Part shown: positions 6,440 to 9,534 of the stretch, piece by piece
Layout of the letters: the number at the start of each line of letters is the position of its first letter
Position numbering within the stretch: position 1 is the first letter of the stretch
Source: Acidiferrobacter sp.
Lineage (GTDB): Bacteria > Pseudomonadota > Gammaproteobacteria > Acidiferrobacterales > Acidiferrobacteraceae
DNA: 9,534 nucleotides
Direction of reading: 5' to 3'
NCBI GenBank assembly: GCA_027335965.1
Contig: DAHWGZ010000059.1
Coordinates: forward strand, 1 to 9,534
The notes under the pieces: model-generated
Seen by the model: only the letters and a program-made list of their open reading frames with translations
Database searches by the model: none
What the model was told of the DNA's origin: nothing
Position numbers and translations under genes: made by a program

Positions 6440-7253
6440 ATGAGGCTGCACATCCTCTCCGACACCCACATCGAGTTCGCGGCCTTGCCGCGCAAGCATG
6501 TCGCGGACGTCGACTGTGACGCGCATATCCTGGCGGGCGACATTGGGGTCGGGCTCATGGGTCTCGAATGGGCCCTGAAGACCTTCACGCGACCCGTGAT
6601 CTACGTCATGGGCAACCAAGAGTTCTACGGCCAGCGCATGGTCCCGCGCCTGTTTGCAAAGGCGCGCGCCACGGTCGCGGGCACGCATGTGCATCTCCTG
6701 GAAAATGCCGCCATCGTCATCGACGACGTGCGATTCCTGGGGCGAGCCTCTGGACCGACTTTTGCCTCGTGGGCTTTCTGTGCCAGGACCGCACGATGCA
6801 CATGGTCGCCGAGACCATGAACGACTATCGACACATCCGCCTGCCGGCCGAGGGCTACCACACGCGCCCGATCTCGCCGTCCACGACCCGCGCCTGGCAC
6901 GAAGCGAGCGTGGCCTTCTTGGAGGAGGCCTTGATCGGGGATTCCGAGACCCGCGATGCCAGGATCGGGCGGGGCGCGATGCCCACCGTGGTCGTGACCC
7001 ACCATGCGCCCTCGCCACAAAGCCTTGGCAAGCCCCCGCCGTTCGACGCCGAGGCAGCCGCCTACGCGAGCGATCTCTCCGATCTCCTAGGCTGGGCCGG
7101 TCTCTGGGTGCACGGACATATCCATAAGCGCCTCGACTATGGCGTGGCCAACAACCGGGGCGGACTCACGCGCGTGCTCGCCAATCCCCGCGGCTACGCG
7201 GGCATCGAATCGGTCGATGAATGCGATGCCGGCTGGTCGTGGTCCTGGACTAG
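6440..7253 (+). pseudogene. Metallophosphoesterase with two single-base frameshifts
   Basis: A calcineurin-like metallophosphoesterase spread over three frames. Frame 1 runs from ATG 6440 (GAGGA at 6431-6435) to FLG at 6742. Adding one G to GGGG (6739-6742) gives FLGASLWTDF and continues to VDECDA at 7230. Adding one C to the CC at 7229-7230 gives ECDARLVVVLD and TAG at 7251-7253. The restored protein is 271 aa with SDTH (7-10), GDIG (33-36), GNQE (58-61), THHAPS (187-192), HGHIH (225-229) and NPRGY (249-253). The usual GNH(D/E) motif reads GNQE, so the catalytic His is replaced by Gln. The LVVVLD ending is typical of this subfamily, which supports the second correction. It has its own ribosome binding site and no close partner. 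Substrate unknown. Confidence 0.82.
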
Positions 7254-7611
7254 CGAAGGCATGCCCTGGGCGCATCGGCGCCCCGACAAGCGGCGATCTC
7301 TGCCCCCAAAGAGGCCACACCACGCATCCCGCGTCCTCGGCGCTCACGGCGGCCGCGCCGCGCCTCGCCACGGTCCCGCAATCGCGCCGCCGCGAGACCG
7401 GCATGCTACAATCTCGCATCGCAACCCGTACCCCGAGCGCGAAATCCCTGGGCCCGCGGCCCAACCGAACGCTCGGCTATCGACATCGGCCCCATGGCTC
7501 ATCCCGCCTGGACGCAAGCCTGGGGACGCGCCGATCCTCAGTCGCGGCCAGGGGGTCGTTGGCAAGCGGGTGTTCGGGCACAACCCAAAGGCTTTTCCCA
7601 AACCAGCCGAC
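7254..7611. other. Intergenic region, no gene seen
   Basis: The plus frame of the phosphoesterase middle part stays open through this stretch and into the membrane gene, but its translation turns into Arg/Pro/His-rich sequence right after the expected end of the enzyme, which marks it as non-coding. A TACAAT at 7407-7412 resembles a -10 box, without a matching -35. A 43-codon frame from ATG 7490 to a stop near 7624 overlaps the start of the membrane gene and has no family resemblance. Confidence 0.45.
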
Positions 7612-7833
7612 ATGACGATCCATAAAAGCGTCTCATCGACACTCTATTGGCTGATCGGCGCCACGCCCATCACATCCGCCATCATCTATTTCTCGTTTCG
7701 TCTTTTTGGGATCGACATCGGCGTGCGCGGCGTGCTCCTGATGGTCGTCCTGCTTCTCGCCATCAAGATCGCCCTCTGGTTCGTTTTGCGCATCTTCTAC
7801 GTGCGGACGCGCGACGACGACCATTACGGCTAA
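7612..7833 (+). CDS. Small two-helix membrane protein, unknown family
   Basis: A 73-aa frame starting MTIHKSVSSTLYWLIGATPI. Two hydrophobic helices are clear: about residues 11-31 (LYWLIGATPITSAIIYFSF) and 38-59 (rich in Val, Leu, Ile), followed by a charged tail RTRDDDHYG. Both ends are probably cytoplasmic with a short periplasmic loop around FGIDIGVRG. The concentrated hydrophobicity argues for a real gene, since the sequence just before ATG 7612 is Pro/Arg-rich and non-coding in character. No good ribosome binding site is visible. The frame is continuous with the middle frame of the broken phosphoesterase upstream; I read that as chance, not a fusion. Function unknown. Confidence 0.5.
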   Translation: MTIHKSVSSTLYWLIGATPITSAIIYFSFRLFGIDIGVRGVLLMVVLLLAIKIALWFVLRIFYVRTRDDDHYG

Positions 7834-7861
7834 GGGATCAACGGCCCGCTACGGCCCCCAT

Positions 7862-7880
7862 CCCGGGCCGCGGCCCCGGG
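7862..7880. other. GC-rich dyad between convergent frames
   Basis: The stretch contains the perfect palindrome GGGCCGCGGCCC, which extends on both sides to CCGGG and CCCGG with one unpaired C. It lies between the stop of the plus-strand membrane gene (7833) and the stop of the minus-strand Cys/His frame (7892). It could act as a shared weak transcription end, but there is no T-run on either strand. Confidence 0.3.
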
Positions 7881-7891
7881 CGGCCTTCCCG

Positions 7892-8155
7892 TCAATGGAT
7901 GTGCTCGTGGCTCTCCAGGTGGGCCAGGCAGTACTCGTGGTACCCGGTGCATTTCGAGCAGAAACGGAACTCGCGCCGCATACCATACAGCGAGAGGCAT
8001 CGGAGCGGTGGCCGCGGCACGGATGCTCGCCCGGAAGCGGCCGTGCCGCGGACCGAAGACGATGCTCGTCCGTACCCGGCGCTTGATATCGCCACCGAAG
8101 AACGATCCAATAAACCTTTACAATGCAGAGGATCGAGGGTAGCCGCCCTTCCCAT
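7892..8155 (-). CDS. Cys/His-rich small protein, start uncertain
   Basis: The minus-strand frame ends in MRREFRFCSKCTGYHEYCLA then HLESHEHIH and a stop at 7892-7894. The CxxC, a third Cys nine residues from the second of them, and a run of His form a plausible metal-binding (zinc ribbon-like) mini-domain of about 30 residues. The frame is open back to ATG 8155 (87 aa), but residues 1-50 look Arg/Ser-rich and less convincing. The internal ATG at 7981 (29 aa) lacks a ribosome binding site. The true start may be between, at a non-ATG codon, or the frame may be the remnant of a gene. No known family recognised; metal binding is inferred from residue pattern only. Confidence 0.35.
   Translation of the reverse strand: MGRAATLDPLHCKGLLDRSSVAISSAGYGRASSSVRGTAASGRASVPRPPLRCLSLYGMRREFRFCSKCTGYHEYCLAHLESHEHIH
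8083..8111 (+). promoter_or_regulatory. Weak candidate promoter for the GH15 gene
   Basis: TTGATA (8083-8088) and TCCAAT (8106-8111) are separated by 17 nt and resemble sigma70 -35 and -10 boxes. A start near 8118 would give a leader of about 110 nt before the GH15 gene. The -10 match is poor; other spacings nearby are possible. Confidence 0.25.
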
Positions 8156-8213
8156 AGCACTTTTCAGGCCGCTTGCGGTCTACCCATCCAGGATCGGGGA
8201 TAAAACAAGACTC

Positions 8214-8219
8214 AGGGAG
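8214..8219 (+). promoter_or_regulatory. Ribosome binding site deciding the GH15 start
   Basis: AGGGAG ends 8 nt before ATG 8228 but only 2 nt before ATG 8222. The spacing favours 8228 as the real start, although the two ATGs are in the same frame and differ by two residues. Confidence 0.6.
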
Positions 8220-8227
8220 TAATGCCC

Positions 8228-9534
8228 ATGCCTCAACGCAAGGCACCATCTGCCACATGGCGGCATCCCGTCTGGTCGACCGCACGCAAAGACTGTGTCG
8301 GCACGGCGCTAGGCGCCGCCAAGGTCTGGTTTACGATGGGATACGGCATTGTCACCGAGGTCTTTTACCCCAGCATCGATATTCCGCAGATCCGGGATCT
8401 TGGTTTTATCATCGCCGACGATCAGGGCTTCTGGCAGGAGCTCAAGGCCCTCCCGGATCACCATATCGACCTCAACGACTCTCACGTACCTCTGCCCACC
8501 GTGACCCACCACAACCCCCGTTTCGAAATGACATTTCGCGTCTGTCCCGACCCCCAACGCGATGTTCTGTTGATCGATTTCACGCTCCGCAGTGACGACA
8601 ACATGCGCCCCTATGTCTTGTGTGCGGCACGCCTCGGCGAGGATGCCCAACGAAATCATGCGTGGGCCGGTACATGGGCCGGGCGTCCCGTGCTGTGGGC
8701 TGAACAGGGACCATTTGGCCTAGCCCTGACATGCCGAACCGCAAGCGGCGACGCGGCCCTTATCCGCAGTTCGGTGGGCGAGCTCGGAGTCAGCGATCTT
8801 TGGCAGGATTTTCATCAGCATGGGCGCATGTCCTGGCAGTACGACGAAGCGGGGCCCGGCGAAGTGGCCTTGGCCGCGGAACTCCCGCGTTCCGGAACAC
8901 TGGCACTTGGTCTCGGCAGCAGCAAGGAGGCGGCCGCCACCAACGCCTGGTCATCACTTGCCCAGGGATTCGGCCCGTGCCTCAATCTCTATACGGCGCA
9001 CTGGCAGGCCTGGCATGCCACCCATCCCATGCCCTTGCAACTCGCCCGCCATCTTCCGGCCGCCCTCGAGACCCTCTATGTCCGTTCGGCCAATGTCCTG
9101 AAGATTCACGAAGACCGTACCTTTCCCGGGGCTTTGGTGGCCAGCCTGTCGATCCCCTGGGGCGAGGTGAGCGATAGCCTTGGCGGCTATCATCTCGTGT
9201 GGTCACGCGACCTGGTCGAGAGCGCCGGGGCCTTGCTTGCCATCGGCGCTCATGTCGAGGCGCGCCAGGTCCTCACCTACCTCATCAGCACCCAGCAGGC
9301 CGACGGTCACTGGTTTCAGAATCAATGGCTTGGCGGAAAACCCTTTTGGCAGGGCGTGCAACTCGATGAGGCCGGATTTCCTGTACTGCTGGCCGCCGCC
9401 CTAGACGCCCAGCACGCACTGAACGATATCCCCATCCACGACATGGTGTTCCGGGCACTACGCTTTATCGTCCGCGAAGGCCCCGTCACCCGTCAGGATC
9501 GCTGGGAAGAAGACAGCGGCATCAACGCCTTTAC
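8228..9534 (+). CDS. GH15 glucoamylase-family glycosidase, 3' end outside the window
   Basis: The first 435 residues of a glycoside hydrolase family 15 protein, open to the window edge. GH15 enzymes (glucoamylase, glucodextranase, trehalase-like forms) release glucose from the non-reducing ends of alpha-glucans by inversion. Residues about 15-265 form the N-terminal beta-sandwich domain of bacterial members, with KVWFTMGYGIVTEVFYPSID (32-51) and PQIRDLGFIIAD (53-64). The (alpha/alpha)6 catalytic domain starts near 270 and shows GGYHLVWSRDL (319-329), QLDEAGFPVLLA (378-389) and RWEED (425-429), where one Glu of RWEE should be the general acid. The general base lies beyond the edge; relatives are roughly 650-800 aa. 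No signal peptide is seen, so a cytoplasmic role in glycogen or maltodextrin breakdown is more likely than secretion (inference). Start chosen from the ribosome binding site. Confidence 0.92.
   Translation, partial: MPQRKAPSATWRHPVWSTARKDCVGTALGAAKVWFTMGYGIVTEVFYPSIDIPQIRDLGFIIADDQGFWQELKALPDHHIDLNDSHVPLPTVTHHNPRFEMTFRVCPDPQRDVLLIDFTLRSDDNMRPYVLCAARLGEDAQRNHAWAGTWAGRPVLWAEQGPFGLALTCRTASGDAALIRSSVGELGVSDLWQDFHQHGRMSWQYDEAGPGEVALAAELPRSGTLALGLGSSKEAAATNAWSSLAQGFGPCLNLYTAHWQAWHATHPMPLQLARHLPAALETLYVRSANVLKIHEDRTFPGALVASLSIPWGEVSDSLGGYHLVWSRDLVESAGALLAIGAHVEARQVLTYLISTQQADGHWFQNQWLGGKPFWQGVQLDEAGFPVLLAAALDAQHALNDIPIHDMVFRALRFIVREGPVTRQDRWEEDSGINAF

Noticed and set aside
7407..7412. TACAAT as a -10 box for the membrane gene
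   Set aside because: No acceptable -35 at 16-18 nt upstream, and the distance to the gene is about 200 bp.
1..9534. CRISPR array, tRNA, rRNA, insertion sequence ends, attachment sites
   Set aside because: No regularly spaced repeats, cloverleaf, transposase or terminal inverted repeats were seen on reading both strands.

Overview
This is a GC-rich (by eye about 60-65 %) bacterial window whose gene content and codon use suggest a proteobacterium, perhaps an acidophilic chemolithotroph-like gammaproteobacterium or Acidithiobacillia member. That placement is a guess from protein style; there is no rRNA, tRNA or other taxonomic marker here. The layout is that of an accessory or variable region: a toxin-antitoxin pair, decayed coding sequence, three unrelated metallophosphoesterases, an AAA+ ATPase, large gene-poor gaps, and at the right edge a conserved metabolic gene.

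Left part (1-1740): a complete higBA toxin-antitoxin module (216-808, +) behind a candidate promoter, followed by about 900 bp of minus-strand sequence that looks like decayed protein-coding DNA. In 827-1235 the reading frame can be rebuilt by removing one copy of a 13-bp tandem duplication and reverting one TAG codon.

Middle (1740-4826): a Lon-type AAA+ ATPase gene with a single-base frameshift, closed by a strong intrinsic terminator; a second small hairpin; a 249-aa calcineurin-like metallophosphoesterase on +; and, convergent to it on -, a 345-aa PPP-type protein phosphatase carrying an N-terminal helix-turn-helix.

Right-middle (4827-7891): a roughly 0.9-kb gap holding at most one doubtful small ORF; a 132-aa GFA-family zinc protein (5728-6126); an isolated minus-strand terminator with a possible small transcript; a third metallophosphoesterase (6440-7253) broken by two single-base frameshifts; and a 73-aa two-helix membrane protein.

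Right end (7892-9534): a minus-strand Cys/His-rich mini-ORF, then the first 435 codons of a GH15 glucoamylase-family gene that runs off the window.

The three frameshifts in the ATPase and the third phosphoesterase are all explained by one missing C or G in a short C/G run. Either the underlying assembly has homopolymer deletions and the genes are intact, or a cluster of accessory genes is decaying. I could not establish a described multi-gene system. The closest thing to one is the cluster of three different metallophosphoesterase types beside an AAA+ ATPase and a toxin-antitoxin pair.
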